The notes: generated by a model from the letters alone, not told the origin. Counted from the stretch's first letter, positions 8,258 through 18,068 are shown. The stretch is 58,801 nucleotides of DNA from Planctomyces sp. SH-PL62 (GCA_945893045.1 CAMDEA010000030.1:1-58801); one strand, 5' to 3'. Translations and numbers: made by a program.

Positions 8258-9534
8258 CAGCGTCCGCACAATCGTTCGAGGTCTGCAAAGTAATCCGGAT
8301 AAGTCTTGGCCGTACAACTCGGATTGGCAATGCGAATGCCCGGCGCTTTCAGACCGATCAGCGAAAAACTCATCGCCATGCGGTGATCGTCATAGGTCTC
8401 GATCGTCGCGGATTGCGGCGGTCCAGGATGAACCGTCAGCCCGTCGCGATGCTCGTCCGCTTGCAGGCCGAGCCGTTTGAGTTCGGTGACAACCGCCGCG
8501 ATCCGATCCGTTTCTTTGTGTCGCACATGCGCAATGTTGCGAATCGTCGTCGGCCCTTTCGCAAAGACTGCGACAGCGGCCAGAGTCTGAGCCGTGTCGC
8601 TGATCGCATTCATGTCGATGTCGATACCGTGTAGCGCTTCGCCATGCACGATCGTACGATCCTCGCCGATCAACACATCGCAGCCCATCTGAGCCAGCGC
8701 GTGGACGAAGTTCAGGTCGCCCTGCAACGAGTCTCGGCCAAGTCCCAGCACGGTGACCGTGCCTCCGGTGATCGCCGCCGCCGCGAAGAAGTAGCTGGCG
8801 GCGGACGCATCCGGTTCGATGACGTAGTCAGTGCCACAATAGCCGGTGGGTTGAATGGCGAGCGCTGCGGCCTCGCGCGTGACCTTCGCCCCAAACCGCT
8901 TCATCACTCCCAGAGTCATGTCGATGTACGGCTCGGAGACCAAGCCGCCGGTGATTTGCAGTTTGATATCCGACTTCGCGCACGGTGCCGCCATCAGCAA
9001 GGCGCTGAGGTATTGGCTGGAGATATTGGCCGCGACCGCCGTTTGTCCGCCCGGTAAACCGTTCGCGACGACCTCGACCGGAGGGCAACCGCTGTCCGTC
9101 GCACAGCGCACATCGGCACCGAGTCCACGCAACGCTTGGACGAGATCGAGAATCGGCCGCTCTCTCATGCGTGCGTTGCCGTCGAGTTGGAAGCGTCCTT
9201 CGCCGAGCGTGCAGGCGGCGGTAAGAAATCGGATGCTCGTGCCGCTGTTTTCGAGCCACAGATCGGCCTGACTCGCTGGAAATCGGCCGCCACAGCCGGG
9301 GACTTTGACTGTGCATGTCGCCGGATCGTGTTCGACCGCGACCCCCAACCGCCGGCAGCTTTCGAGCATCACGCGCGTGTCTTGGCTATCGAGCACATTC
9401 GTCAGCCGCGACTCGCCACGAGCCAGCGCGGCGATGACCAGGGCCCGATTTGTCAGGCTCTTTGATCCCGGCGGACGGACACTGCCGCTGACCGGTCCCG
9501 TCACGGGTTGAACTTCGTAAGCGTTGCTGGTCAC
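8257..9534 (-). CDS. aroA: 3-phosphoshikimate 1-carboxyvinyltransferase (EPSP synthase)
   Basis: Sixth step of the shikimate pathway: joins phosphoenolpyruvate to shikimate-3-phosphate. About 425 residues with the family signatures [12 protein letters not shown] near the N-terminus, [51 protein letters not shown] and [14 protein letters not shown] near the C-terminus. I chose a GTG start at 9534, giving [11 protein letters not shown] directly before the first strand. The longer reading from 9654 would run through the terminator and the antisense of the tRNA-Ala gene and gives a non-homologous leader. It overlaps rsmB by one base at the 3' end, so the two probably form one transcript. Confidence 0.94.
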   Translation of the reverse strand: MTSNAYEVQPVTGPVSGSVRPPGSKSLTNRALVIAALARGESRLTNVLDSQDTRVMLESCRRLGVAVEHDPATCTVKVPGCGGRFPASQADLWLENSGTSIRFLTAACTLGEGRFQLDGNARMRERPILDLVQALRGLGADVRCATDSGCPPVEVVANGLPGGQTAVAANISSQYLSALLMAAPCAKSDIKLQITGGLVSEPYIDMTLGVMKRFGAKVTREAAALAIQPTGYCGTDYVIEPDASAASYFFAAAAITGGTVTVLGLGRDSLQGDLNFVHALAQMGCDVLIGEDRTIVHGEALHGIDIDMNAISDTAQTLAAVAVFAKGPTTIRNIAHVRHKETDRIAAVVTELKRLGLQADEHRDGLTVHPGPPQSATIETYDDHRMAMSFSLIGLKAPGIRIANPSCTAKTYPDYFADLERLCGR

Positions 9535-9573
9535 GAGTGCCTCGTCCGCGCTGCGATGGCTCGTCAGTCCAAG

Positions 9574-9605
9574 AAAAAACCTCGCTGGCACAGGGGCCAG
9601 CGAGG
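9574..9605 (-). terminator. Intrinsic terminator after tRNA-Ala
   Basis: On the minus strand a perfect 10-bp stem (CCTCGCTGGC / GCCAGCGAGG, 6-nt loop) is followed by TTTTTT. It lies 14 bp past the tRNA 3' end and before the aroA start, so aroA probably has its own promoter or depends on readthrough. Confidence 0.85.
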
Positions 9606-9618
9606 CATTGGGTTTCAG

Positions 9619-9691
9619 TGGAGCGGAAGGGAGTTGAACCCTCGACCTCTGCATTGCGAACGCAGCGCTCTCCCAACTGAGCTACCGCCCC
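9619..9691 (-). tRNA. tRNA-Ala (anticodon CGC)
   Basis: 73 nt without an encoded CCA. The cloverleaf is complete: acceptor GGGGCGG/CCGCTCC, anticodon loop TTCGCAA and a T-loop TTCAACT. The third acceptor pair is G3-U70, the identity element of alanine tRNAs. The discriminator base is A73. A minus-strand terminator follows immediately. Confidence 0.96.
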
Positions 9692-9852
9692 TGATTGCGG
9701 GCGAGAGGATAGCAACTTCGCAATTGAAGGAAAGGCATTCCGAGACATCGACGAAAACGACACGACGACAATCGAAAAGAAACTGACCAAGCGGTCTCGG
9801 TCGGAGTTTTGAGCGACTCCAACTCCGGGTGCTGGCTCGGTAAAGTTCGCCA

Positions 9853-11625
9853 ATGACACAAAAACTCTTTGCGGAACTGGGACTCTCTCCCGATTTGTTA
9901 AAAGCTGTCGAACGGATGGGGTTCGAGCAGGCGGCTCCGATTCAGGCCGAGGCGATTCCCAAGCTGATGGCGGGCAGCGATCTGATCGGGCAATCGCAAA
10001 CCGGATCGGGCAAGACAGCAGCGTTCGGCATCCCGGCCGTCGAGTTGGTTGATCCGAAAAGCCGCGCGGTGCAGGTGCTGATGCTCTGCCCGACTCGTGA
10101 GCTGGCGTCGCAGGTCGCCGAAGAGATCGCCAAGCTGGCATACTTCAAGAAGGGGGTCCGCGAGTTGCCCGTCTACGGCGGACAAAGCTACGAGCACCAA
10201 TTTCGCGGACTGAAAGCCGGGCCCCAGATTGTTATTGGCACGCCGGGACGAATCATCGATCACATCGGCCAGGGGACGCTCAAGCTGGACAAGGTGCGGA
10301 TGGTCGTGCTCGACGAGGCCGACCGCATGTTGGACATGGGCTTTCGCGAAGACATCGAAAAGATCCTCGAATCGGTGCCGGCCGAGCGGCAAGTCGTGCT
10401 GTTCTCGGCGACGCTGCCGCCGCCGATTAAGAAGATCATCGAACGCTTCACGAACAACCCGATTCACATCCGCATCGAATCCACGAGCCTGACGATTCCG
10501 GCCATCGACCAGAGTTATGTCGAAGTCGATTTCCGATCGCGGACTGAAGTCCTCTGCCGGCTGATTGACCTCTACGACGTGCAATACGGCTTGATCTTCG
10601 GTTTCACGAAGGTGCAAGTCGATGAACTGACCGAGACGCTGATCGCTCGCGGGTACAACGCCGACAAGTTGCACGGCGACATGACGCAGGCGATGCGCGA
10701 GCGGGTGATGAAACGCTTCCGCGACCGCAAGGTGGAACTGCTGGTGGCGACCGACGTGGCCGCTCGTGGATTGGACGTCGATGATTTGGAGATCGTTTTC
10801 AATTACGAACTGCCGCACGATCCCGAAGACTACGTGCATCGCATCGGCCGCACGGGCCGAGCCGGGAAGAGCGGCAAAGCGATCAGCCTTGTCACCGGCC
10901 GCGAGTTCGGCCGCTTGCAGCAGGTTTTGCGATTCACGAAAGCCAAAATCGAACGCATCTCCGTCCCGCGCTTGGAAGACCTCGAAGAGAAGCACGCCAA
11001 TCGCATGGTTGAGTCGCTGCGAACGACGATCCAGGAAGGCAAGTTCAAGCGGCAGGACAAACTGCTCGAAGACTTGATGGAGTCCGGCCATGCACCGGGC
11101 GAGATCGTCTCGGCTTTGATTCACTTGCTCGCGGGCGAAAGCGGCCGGTCCCCGGAACGCATCCGCGAAGACGATCCGCGACCCGTTCGCGGTGCGCCTC
11201 GTGAATATACACCGCGCCCGCGTAGCTCGCGTGACGACACACGCGAACCAGTCGGCGCTCGGCGTGGGTCTCCCGACCCCGCCGATCCTCACGCCGCGAA
11301 ACGGATCGACGAGTCCGGTGTCTGGCTGAAATTCAACGTCGGCCACAATTATGGTGCGTCGCCGGGAGATTTCGTTGGCTGCATCGCCAACGAAAGCGGT
11401 TTGCCGCGCACGGTCATCGGCCCGATTCAAATCCTGCCGACGATCAGCTTCGTCCAAGTCGCCGCCGAGCACGCCGAAACAATTCTCAAAGCCGTCATTG
11501 GCACCCGCCTGCGCGGCCGCAACGTCAACGCAATGATCGCCGCGCCGCCGCGCCCGGACTCGCGTCCAGATCGCCCGGCCACCCGCGAACCCTACAAACC
11601 GAAACGCGAACGGAAATCCGAGTAA
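9853..11625 (+). CDS. DEAD-box RNA helicase with DbpA-type RNA-binding domain
   Basis: 590 residues. ATP-dependent RNA helicase of the DeaD/CsdA/DbpA type, with likely roles in ribosome assembly or mRNA turnover. The motifs are in order: Q motif (FAELGLSPDLLKAVERMGFEQAAPIQ), Walker A (SQTGSGKTAAFG), PTRELASQ, GTPGR, DEAD box (LDEADRMLDMGF), SAT, then the second RecA domain with TDVAARGLDVD and HRIGRTGRAGKSG. After a charged, Pro/Arg-rich linker (about 430-490) comes a C-terminal DbpA RNA-binding domain (VWLKFNVGHNYGASPGDFVG to about residue 570). A basic tail ends the protein. It is followed after 45 bp by the sensor kinase, but functional linkage is not evident. Confidence 0.95.
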   Translation: MTQKLFAELGLSPDLLKAVERMGFEQAAPIQAEAIPKLMAGSDLIGQSQTGSGKTAAFGIPAVELVDPKSRAVQVLMLCPTRELASQVAEEIAKLAYFKKGVRELPVYGGQSYEHQFRGLKAGPQIVIGTPGRIIDHIGQGTLKLDKVRMVVLDEADRMLDMGFREDIEKILESVPAERQVVLFSATLPPPIKKIIERFTNNPIHIRIESTSLTIPAIDQSYVEVDFRSRTEVLCRLIDLYDVQYGLIFGFTKVQVDELTETLIARGYNADKLHGDMTQAMRERVMKRFRDRKVELLVATDVAARGLDVDDLEIVFNYELPHDPEDYVHRIGRTGRAGKSGKAISLVTGREFGRLQQVLRFTKAKIERISVPRLEDLEEKHANRMVESLRTTIQEGKFKRQDKLLEDLMESGHAPGEIVSALIHLLAGESGRSPERIREDDPRPVRGAPREYTPRPRSSRDDTREPVGARRGSPDPADPHAAKRIDESGVWLKFNVGHNYGASPGDFVGCIANESGLPRTVIGPIQILPTISFVQVAAEHAETILKAVIGTRLRGRNVNAMIAAPPRPDSRPDRPATREPYKPKRERKSE

Positions 11626-11670
11626 GACTGAGGATGTCGACGGATTCCATCATTGCAGCGAGGACATCGC

Positions 11671-13812
11671 GTGACCGAATCAGATCGAACGATTCAGACG
11701 ATCTCCAGTTTTTGGCGACGGCATGTGTGGGTGCGGCCGTTGATGGTCTTGGCGGTACTTGTGGTGGTGGGTTGGCAGCTACGAGCCAGCGTCAAAGCAG
11801 CGTTGCGAGAGAACCTGGAGTCCGTATTACTGACGACATTAAAGACCGAGCGAGTGGCGGTGCAAAATTGGGGGCGGATGCAGCAGAGCCAGGCAGAGTC
11901 GGCGTTGGCGAACAAGCAGATCACCGCACTGATTCGTTTGCTGGTTGCGAACGCAAAGCCTGACGCGACGTCGTTGGAGCTGCTCAACCTGCCTCAAGCG
12001 GCCGAACTTGGGCGCGAGCTTGGTCCGCTGCTGAAGACACACGACTACAAAGGTTATGTCGTCCTTGAGAACAGCGGACGCATCGTGGCGTCGAATCACA
12101 ACGAGTTAGCGGGAATCGTGCTCTCGAACGAGGAAATGACCTTCATTCGCAAGAAGGTCTTCGCGGGGCAACCGATGCTGTTGCCGCCGGTCAAAAGCAA
12201 AGCCATGTTGCCGGATCGGTACGATGTTGTGCGATTAGGCGTTCCGACAATGTTCGCGGCCGCGCCGGTGTTTGGTGAATCGGGCGAGATCGTCGCGGCG
12301 CTTGGCTTCCGAATTCAACCGGAGACTGAATTCACGAAGATTCTGGAGATCGCTCAGATCGGCACAACCGGCGAGACGTATGCCTTCAACCGCGACGGGC
12401 TGATGCTGAGCAACAGTCGTTTCGAAGACGACCTGCATCGCATCGGCCTGCTCCGAAAGGGTGAAGACGCGACGCTGACCATCTCACTGCTGGACCCCGG
12501 AGTGGACCTGACGATTGAATCGCGGCCAAAGGCGGCGCAATCGGAGCAGCCGCCGACTCACATGGCGACTGCGGCCCCGGACGGGCGCGAGCATGTGGAT
12601 ATCGACGGCCATCGCGACTACCGCGGCGTGCCCGTTGTCGGGGCGTGGCAATGGCTCGAAAACGAGGGCTTCGGGATTGCGACCAAGGTGGATGTCAGTG
12701 AAGCCAATCAAACGCTCGACATCATCAGTCGCGCCTTCTGGGGTTTGTACGCGCTGCTCGCGGTCGCGTCGCTGGCGATGCTCGTGTCGATGGTGCGGGC
12801 TAACCGCCTGGCCGCGCAGGTGCAACTCGATGCGATCGAACTCAAGCGGCTCGGCCAATACACGCTCGAAGAGAAACTGGGGGAAGGGGGCATGGGAGTC
12901 GTCTATCGAGCCAAGCACGCGATGCTACTGCGGCCGACGGCGGTCAAGTTTCTCGACTCCTCCAAGGCGAACGAAAAGTCGGTCGCGCGATTCGAGCGCG
13001 AAGTGCAGCTCACCGGTCAGCTCAATCATCCGAACACAATCGCGATCTATGACTACGGACGCACGCCGGAAGGAGTCTTTTACTACGCGATGGAATTCCT
13101 CGACGGCTTGGATTTGCAAACTCTCGTCGGTCGCCACGGCCCGCAGCCGGAAGGGCGCGTGATTCACATCTTGAAACAAGTCTGCGGCTCGCTGGCTGAG
13201 GCCCATTCGATCGGCCTGATTCATCGCGACGTGAAGCCGGCGAATATTCTGCTCAACGTGCGCGGCGGGATGTTCGACGTCGTCAAACTGCTCGACTTCG
13301 GACTTGTCAAATTGGTCGACAATTCCAGTGAGGCGCAGGTCACGAAAGCGGGCGGAGTCGTTGGCACGCCCATGTACATGTCGCCGGAAGCGTACCAGTC
13401 GCCCGAGACCGTTGATGCGCGCACCGACTTGTACGCCGTGGGAGCCGTTGGTTACTTCCTGCTGACCGGCGAGCCGCCGTTCCTCGGCGAGAGTATGCTC
13501 GACATCCTGAAACATCAGGTCGAAACGGTTCCCGATGCTCCCTCGAAAAGGCTAGGCCAGCCGGTGTCGCCGGAACTCGAACAACTTCTGCTGCGCTGCT
13601 TGTCGAAGTCCCCCGCCGACCGACCGGCCACCGCGTACGAGATCATTGCTGAGTTGGATCGCATCCCCGCAGCCAACTCCTGGACCGAGGCCCACGCGCG
13701 GTATTGGTGGCGGCGCTACGTCCCCCATCTCACGATCACCACACCTCCCGGTGCCGTCACGGCCGCGCAACAGTCCTCGACGATCGTCCTCGAACGAGCG
13801 GACGAACGGTGA
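11671..13812 (+). CDS. Transmembrane Ser/Thr kinase with Cache-like sensor
   Basis: 713 residues. Membrane segments at about 22-36 and 356-375 enclose an extracytoplasmic region of about 310 residues that looks like a double-Cache sensor (YVVLENSGRIVASN, GETYAFNRDGLMLSNSRF). The cytoplasmic kinase domain starts near residue 397 (LGEGGMGVVYRAKH). It has the AVKF lysine, HRDVKPANILL catalytic loop, LDFGLVKL (DFG) and GTPMYMSPEA. The order sensor-membrane-kinase is reversed relative to most PknB proteins, where the sensor is C-terminal. The GTG start at 11671 follows an AGCGAGGAC ribosome site. Two secreted paralogues and a PP2C phosphatase follow on the same strand, suggesting a signalling unit. 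The stop codon lies inside a palindromic element. Confidence 0.93.
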   Translation: MTESDRTIQTISSFWRRHVWVRPLMVLAVLVVVGWQLRASVKAALRENLESVLLTTLKTERVAVQNWGRMQQSQAESALANKQITALIRLLVANAKPDATSLELLNLPQAAELGRELGPLLKTHDYKGYVVLENSGRIVASNHNELAGIVLSNEEMTFIRKKVFAGQPMLLPPVKSKAMLPDRYDVVRLGVPTMFAAAPVFGESGEIVAALGFRIQPETEFTKILEIAQIGTTGETYAFNRDGLMLSNSRFEDDLHRIGLLRKGEDATLTISLLDPGVDLTIESRPKAAQSEQPPTHMATAAPDGREHVDIDGHRDYRGVPVVGAWQWLENEGFGIATKVDVSEANQTLDIISRAFWGLYALLAVASLAMLVSMVRANRLAAQVQLDAIELKRLGQYTLEEKLGEGGMGVVYRAKHAMLLRPTAVKFLDSSKANEKSVARFEREVQLTGQLNHPNTIAIYDYGRTPEGVFYYAMEFLDGLDLQTLVGRHGPQPEGRVIHILKQVCGSLAEAHSIGLIHRDVKPANILLNVRGGMFDVVKLLDFGLVKLVDNSSEAQVTKAGGVVGTPMYMSPEAYQSPETVDARTDLYAVGAVGYFLLTGEPPFLGESMLDILKHQVETVPDAPSKRLGQPVSPELEQLLLRCLSKSPADRPATAYEIIAELDRIPAANSWTEAHARYWWRRYVPHLTITTPPGAVTAAQQSSTIVLERADER

Positions 13813-13873
13813 GCGGCAAGGCGCTAGTCGCCGGTCTACGGAAGGCACCGGCGGCTAGCGCCTTGCCGCTCAC
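13809..13873. repeat. Palindromic element, family II, copy 1
   Basis: Arms of about 27 bp: left GTGAGCGGCAAGGCGCTAG... and right ending GCGCCTTGCCGCTCAC, nearly perfect inverses around an about 11-nt loop. The first bases GTGA supply the stop codon of the kinase gene. A second copy lies at 26498-26577. Confidence 0.82.
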
Positions 13874-13953
13874 AAGACGCCGAATCATTCGAGGAATACA
13901 CTCCCTGCCGACTGGCGTTCGCCGAAATCACATCACCTCTGGAGTTCATCACC

Positions 13954-15399
13954 ATGACACGCATTTTGACTGTCGTTGTCTCGCTTGTGCTGCTCGCACC
14001 CGTTGGTCGGCTGTTGGCCGCCGATGAACTCTTGAAGCGAGTTCCTGCGGGAGCCAACTCTTTGATGGTGATTGATGTCACCGCCTTGGAGGCGACGCCG
14101 ATGTCGCAGGCTCAAGGCTGGCAGAAGAAGCACGAAGCGGCATTTGTCGAGCGACCCATGATGCTGCCTCCGGAAGCGAGCCGGATCGTCATGGCCTCGC
14201 AGTTGAATTTCTCCGGCGAGCTAAACGTCGAATGGCAAATGGCCGTGATGAGCCTGACCGAACCGCTGCCAATGCGTTCGATCGCCCGCGCGGAAGGGGG
14301 CTACGTCGACAAGATCGGCGGAGTCGATTGTGCTTGGACGCCGAGCGACGCCTACTTCGTCGCTCTGGAAGCCAAGCAGTTGGGAGTCGTCTTCCCTGCG
14401 AATCGGCAATTCGTGTCGCGCTGGGCGCAAGGGAACGCGGGTCTCCTGTCTTCGGGGTATCTCTTGGTCGCGGACAAGCAAGTCGATCGGATGAACCAGA
14501 TCGTGATGGCCATCGACTTGAGAGACGTGCCGCAGCCGCATCGTTTGCGAGAACGCTTGCAGGCGTCTCCCGCGCTGAAGACGTTGTCGGCCAAGTTGGA
14601 AACGATCGAGAAGTTGATCGCCGGCGTGCAAGGTTTGACGCTGCGGATCGCGGTCGGCCAGTCGGCTCGCGGAACGTTGCGCGTGGATTTCAGCGACAGC
14701 CCGCAGGTGCTCGGCGCACAAGCCAAGCCGCTGCTGCTCGAAGCGCTCGATGGTTTCGGAGCCAAGCTGCCGGGGATCGATCAGTGGACGGTGAAGACCG
14801 AAGCAAAGTCGATCGTCCTGGAAGGGGCGTTGTCGACCGACGCGCTCCGCCGAGTCTTCAGCTTGCTGGAACTCCCTTCGACCAAGTTCAGCACGCTCAA
14901 AGACGAGATTCCCGACACGCCGACCTCGGCATCGCCGTCTGAAGCGTCGAAGGCGGCCGCATCGAAGACGTATTACAAGGCGGTCGCCGTGCTGATCGAA
15001 GACCTTCGCAAGACGCTCGGCGACACACGCGACAACCACGCCGTCTGGATGGAACGTTACGGCCGCAAAGTGGACGCGCTGCCGATCCTCAACGTCGATG
15101 AGACACTGCTGGCCTGGGGAGCACGAATCGGCGAGACGTTCCGCACGATGGCTCTCGCCGAACGAGGCAGCGGCATTAAGTCGGGCGTGAGAAAGTCGAG
15201 CGTCTACGGCAACTATCAATACAGTTACGATCAATACGGCTACAGCAACGTCCGCTCGAACGCCAGCGTGAAAGGCCAGATCGACACCGAAGAACGAGCT
15301 CAAGCGAAGGCCGTGCGCTACAACAGTTGGAAAGAGATCGAAGACGCCACCGCCGCGATTCGCAAAGAGATGACCAAGAAGTTTCAAGTCGAGTTCTAA
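13954..15399 (+). CDS. Secreted protein, first of two tandem paralogues
   Basis: 481 residues with a signal peptide (MTRILTVVVSLVLLAPVGRLLA). The mature part begins ADELLKRVPAGANSLMVIDV. It continues as an alpha/beta protein with no recognised catalytic motif. The C-terminal region has a Tyr-rich insertion (SVYGNYQYSYDQYGYSN) followed by a charged helix ending KKFQVEF. The next gene has the same plan (DELLLRVPETANAVALVNVE ... RKFDAEF), so the two arose by tandem duplication. They lie between a sensor kinase and a PP2C phosphatase, and a role as extracytoplasmic partners of the kinase sensor is an inference from position only. I do not recognise the family. Confidence 0.8.
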   Translation: MTRILTVVVSLVLLAPVGRLLAADELLKRVPAGANSLMVIDVTALEATPMSQAQGWQKKHEAAFVERPMMLPPEASRIVMASQLNFSGELNVEWQMAVMSLTEPLPMRSIARAEGGYVDKIGGVDCAWTPSDAYFVALEAKQLGVVFPANRQFVSRWAQGNAGLLSSGYLLVADKQVDRMNQIVMAIDLRDVPQPHRLRERLQASPALKTLSAKLETIEKLIAGVQGLTLRIAVGQSARGTLRVDFSDSPQVLGAQAKPLLLEALDGFGAKLPGIDQWTVKTEAKSIVLEGALSTDALRRVFSLLELPSTKFSTLKDEIPDTPTSASPSEASKAAASKTYYKAVAVLIEDLRKTLGDTRDNHAVWMERYGRKVDALPILNVDETLLAWGARIGETFRTMALAERGSGIKSGVRKSSVYGNYQYSYDQYGYSNVRSNASVKGQIDTEERAQAKAVRYNSWKEIEDATAAIRKEMTKKFQVEF

Positions 15400-15416
15400 T
15401 CACCGCACCTGGAAAC

Positions 15417-15503
15417 GGGGTCGGGAGTCTTTTTCATGCCGCACTTCACAAGTGACATTGTCCGAGGTTCATCGAGTGCGGCATGAAAAAGACTCCCGAC
15501 CCC
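15417..15503. repeat. Perfect 29-bp inverted repeat
   Basis: Arms at 15417-15445 and 15475-15503 are perfect inverses over 29 bp, starting GGGGTCGGGAGTCTTTTT, with a 29-nt spacer. It begins 17 bp after the stop of the first paralogue and ends 29 bp before the start of the second. On the plus strand the left arm holds a TTTTT run, so it could also end transcripts. Confidence 0.9.
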
Positions 15504-15532
15504 TTCGCGTTCACGAAGTGGGAAGACACGCC

Positions 15533-17062
15533 ATGTTTCATCGCCGAACTTTCGGTCGTCTGATTGGCCAATCGCTGTCCGTTGTCCTGTTCTTTCAAAC
15601 TGGCTTATCGCACGCTGCCGACGCCACCGACGAGTTGCTGTTGCGCGTCCCTGAGACGGCGAATGCGGTGGCTCTGGTGAATGTCGAGGGCTTGTTCAAG
15701 AGCAAGCTCGGCGTGAGTCAAAGCTGGAGCCGCCGTTATTACACCGACTACGCCAACGGTTTGGCCGCGTTTCCACCGACGGTCCAAACTGCGGTCCTGG
15801 CGGCCAAAATTGATGCGGCAACGATCAGCGCGGAATGGGAACTGGGGCTGGTGCGGTTGAAGCAGCCATTCGCTATGAAAAAGCTGGCCGAGAAAGAATC
15901 GACAGCGCTCGACAAGTTGGAGGGGCACTCACTGGTGGCCAGTGAGCGGCGAGCGTTCTTCCTCGAATTGCGGGCGCAAACACTCGCGGTGACGAATCAT
16001 CAAAATCGGCAGGATGTGGCGCGTTGGCTGCGAGCGACTCGCGACAGGGGACAGCCGGCGATCTCCGAATACTTGCGTGAGGCGCTGACTGGTGCTGACG
16101 CCAAGGGACAATATCGCTTGGCGATCGACCTTCAGGACGCCTTGCACCTGGAGGACGTGAAGCTCCGTTTGCAGAACTCACCGGTGCTGAAGAACGAGAA
16201 GCTGGACCTCAACGAACTCGCCAAGCTGGTCGCCGGCATGCGCGGGCTGCAAGTTCACGTGGAAGTGGGCGAGACGATCGAAGGCTCGGTGCGGATCGAC
16301 TTCAACGGCGAAACGGCGGAGTTCGCTCGCGTGCTCCCCAAGCTCGTACTGGGTGCCTTCGAGAAGAACGGCGTCTCGATCGACGAACTGCCGGAGGCGA
16401 AAGTGACACTTGGCGAAAAGTCTTTGACGTTCGAGAGTGCTCTGTCAGAGGTGAGTCTGCGCCGGATCATCTCGTTCATTCAGCCTGCGGTCGGGCATCT
16501 CGACGACGGCTCATCAGCGGGCGACTCGACGCCCAAGAACGCTGAGCAAGCCGCGTCGCGGCGTTTCTACAGCGCGATGCAGACTCAACTCTCCGACTTG
16601 GAAAATCAGGCTCGCAAGGCCAAGGATTACACCTCCTCCGCACACTGGTTTGAGACCGCCGCCAAAAAGATCAGTCAACTTCCCAGCCGCGACGTCGATG
16701 CCGACTTGCTGAACTGCTCCGCCAGCGTCAGCACCAAACTGCGCGCCATCGCACGCTCGCTGCGCGGTGTGCCGCTCGATGTGAACGCCCTGCAGTTCGC
16801 GAAGAAGCAAGAGGTCTACGTCTACCCGCAGAACTACTATGTCAGCACGCCGTGGACGAACTACACCGTCAGCTACGGCGCAGGCTACGCCTTTGCTCAG
16901 AATCGCGTTGAATACCGCAACAACTTCGCGGAGATCGAAGCCAAACAAGCCAAAGTGATTGCTGATGCCGAAAAAGACCGTCAAAAGATTTGGGATCTGG
17001 TCATCGACGAATCGTCCTCCATCCGGTCACGTCTGGCTCGCAAATTCGATGCTGAGTTTTGA
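15533..17062 (+). CDS. Secreted protein, second of two tandem paralogues
   Basis: 509 residues; the start MFHRRTFGRLIG is chosen because it gives a normal signal peptide (cleavage near SHA-ADA), while the longer reading runs through the palindrome. The mature protein opens DELLLRVPETANAVALVNVEG, matching its upstream neighbour. Later shared features are an LQNSPVLKNEKL / LQASPALKTLSA segment, a GLQVHVEVGETIEGSVRIDF / GLTLRIAVGQSARGTLRVDF segment and a Tyr-rich insertion (YVYPQNYYVSTPW) before the terminal helix (RKFDAEF). Function is unknown. Similarity to its neighbour extends over the full length but appears well diverged, so the duplication is old. Confidence 0.82.
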   Translation: MFHRRTFGRLIGQSLSVVLFFQTGLSHAADATDELLLRVPETANAVALVNVEGLFKSKLGVSQSWSRRYYTDYANGLAAFPPTVQTAVLAAKIDAATISAEWELGLVRLKQPFAMKKLAEKESTALDKLEGHSLVASERRAFFLELRAQTLAVTNHQNRQDVARWLRATRDRGQPAISEYLREALTGADAKGQYRLAIDLQDALHLEDVKLRLQNSPVLKNEKLDLNELAKLVAGMRGLQVHVEVGETIEGSVRIDFNGETAEFARVLPKLVLGAFEKNGVSIDELPEAKVTLGEKSLTFESALSEVSLRRIISFIQPAVGHLDDGSSAGDSTPKNAEQAASRRFYSAMQTQLSDLENQARKAKDYTSSAHWFETAAKKISQLPSRDVDADLLNCSASVSTKLRAIARSLRGVPLDVNALQFAKKQEVYVYPQNYYVSTPWTNYTVSYGAGYAFAQNRVEYRNNFAEIEAKQAKVIADAEKDRQKIWDLVIDESSSIRSRLARKFDAEF

Positions 17063-17132
17063 GCGGCTGCCCGTCGCGTGCAACTCAATCGACGCGCAGA
17101 CGAATCACCCTGAGCGACAGAGAGGTCGCAAC

Positions 17133-18068
17133 ATGTCCGCGTTCTCCGATACCGCAACTCTGAATCGGGCCGAAGCCGAATGGGACGCTCTGGCGGCAAA
17201 GTACTTCGGCTCGGAGACCGTCGCGGTCAATGTCCGCTTCGGAGCGTTGACGCATCCAGGCAAAGTGCGAACCAACAACGAGGATCATTATTCCGTCGTG
17301 CGTCGCTTTCGCGGGCGTGAAGTGCTGCTGACCAATCTGCCGAAAGAGTCTTATCCGCCGCACAACGATGAAGCGTTTGCTTTGGCGGTCGCGGACGGAG
17401 TCGGTGGAGCCGCGTTCGGAGAACTCGCCAGCATGATCGCGCTCCGTTCTGGTTGGGAGTTGACCGGCTCGGCGTTCAAGTGGGGTTTCAAAGTCAACGA
17501 GTCAGAATCGTTGGAATTGCAGGAGTCGCTTCGCGTCTTCATCCGCATGATCCACCGCCGCGTCCAAGCGGAAGCCGGCCCCGACAGCCCGCTCCGAGGC
17601 ATGGGGACAACACTGACCGGCGCGCTGACGATCGGCATGGATGCCTTCATCGCGCACGTGGGCGATTCGCGAGCGTACATTTTTCGACGCGGCAAGCTGC
17701 ATCGACTGACTCGCGACCACACGCTGGCCGAGCAATTGGTCTCCGACGGCATCCTGCATTCGATCGACGAAGCGAGCTCTGGATTTCGCAGCACGCTGAT
17801 CAATTGCCTGGGAGGCAGCTTTGAGGATGTCACCGTCGATACCTGCCACGTCCCGCTGCAAGATGGCGACCAACTCCTGCTCTGCACCGACGGCCTGACC
17901 GACATGGTTTCGGAAGCGGACATCTCTGGGATTCTCACGGCAACAACAGCAGTTCAGGATTCATGCCAAGCCTTGATCGAAACCGCGTTGATCAACGGCG
18001 GTCGAGACAACGTGACCGTCGTGCTGGCTCAGTATCAATCAGCGAACAACGCTCGTTGCGGGTCGTAA
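17133..18068 (+). CDS. PP2C-family Ser/Thr protein phosphatase
   Basis: 311 residues, cytoplasmic. Metal-dependent phosphatase that typically reverses the action of Hanks-type kinases. Motifs in order: GKVRTNNEDHYSV, VADGVGGAAFGE, GMGTTLTGAL, AHVGDSRAYIFRRGKLHRLTRDHTL, LLLCTDGLTDMVSEADI and GGRDNVTVVLAQY. The aspartates of the two-metal centre are present. The loop LLTNLPKESYPPHNDEAFAL before VADG is longer than in PstP/PrpC. The start at 17133 (MSAFSDTATLN) is 70 bp after the upstream stop, and the longer frame merely reads through the previous gene. Its position after the sensor kinase and the secreted pair supports a kinase-phosphatase module. Confidence 0.94.
   Translation: MSAFSDTATLNRAEAEWDALAAKYFGSETVAVNVRFGALTHPGKVRTNNEDHYSVVRRFRGREVLLTNLPKESYPPHNDEAFALAVADGVGGAAFGELASMIALRSGWELTGSAFKWGFKVNESESLELQESLRVFIRMIHRRVQAEAGPDSPLRGMGTTLTGALTIGMDAFIAHVGDSRAYIFRRGKLHRLTRDHTLAEQLVSDGILHSIDEASSGFRSTLINCLGGSFEDVTVDTCHVPLQDGDQLLLCTDGLTDMVSEADISGILTATTAVQDSCQALIETALINGGRDNVTVVLAQYQSANNARCGS

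Noticed and set aside
9535..9654. N-terminal extension of aroA up to 9654
   Set aside because: It runs through the antisense of tRNA-Ala and its terminator, and the residues do not belong to the EPSP synthase fold.
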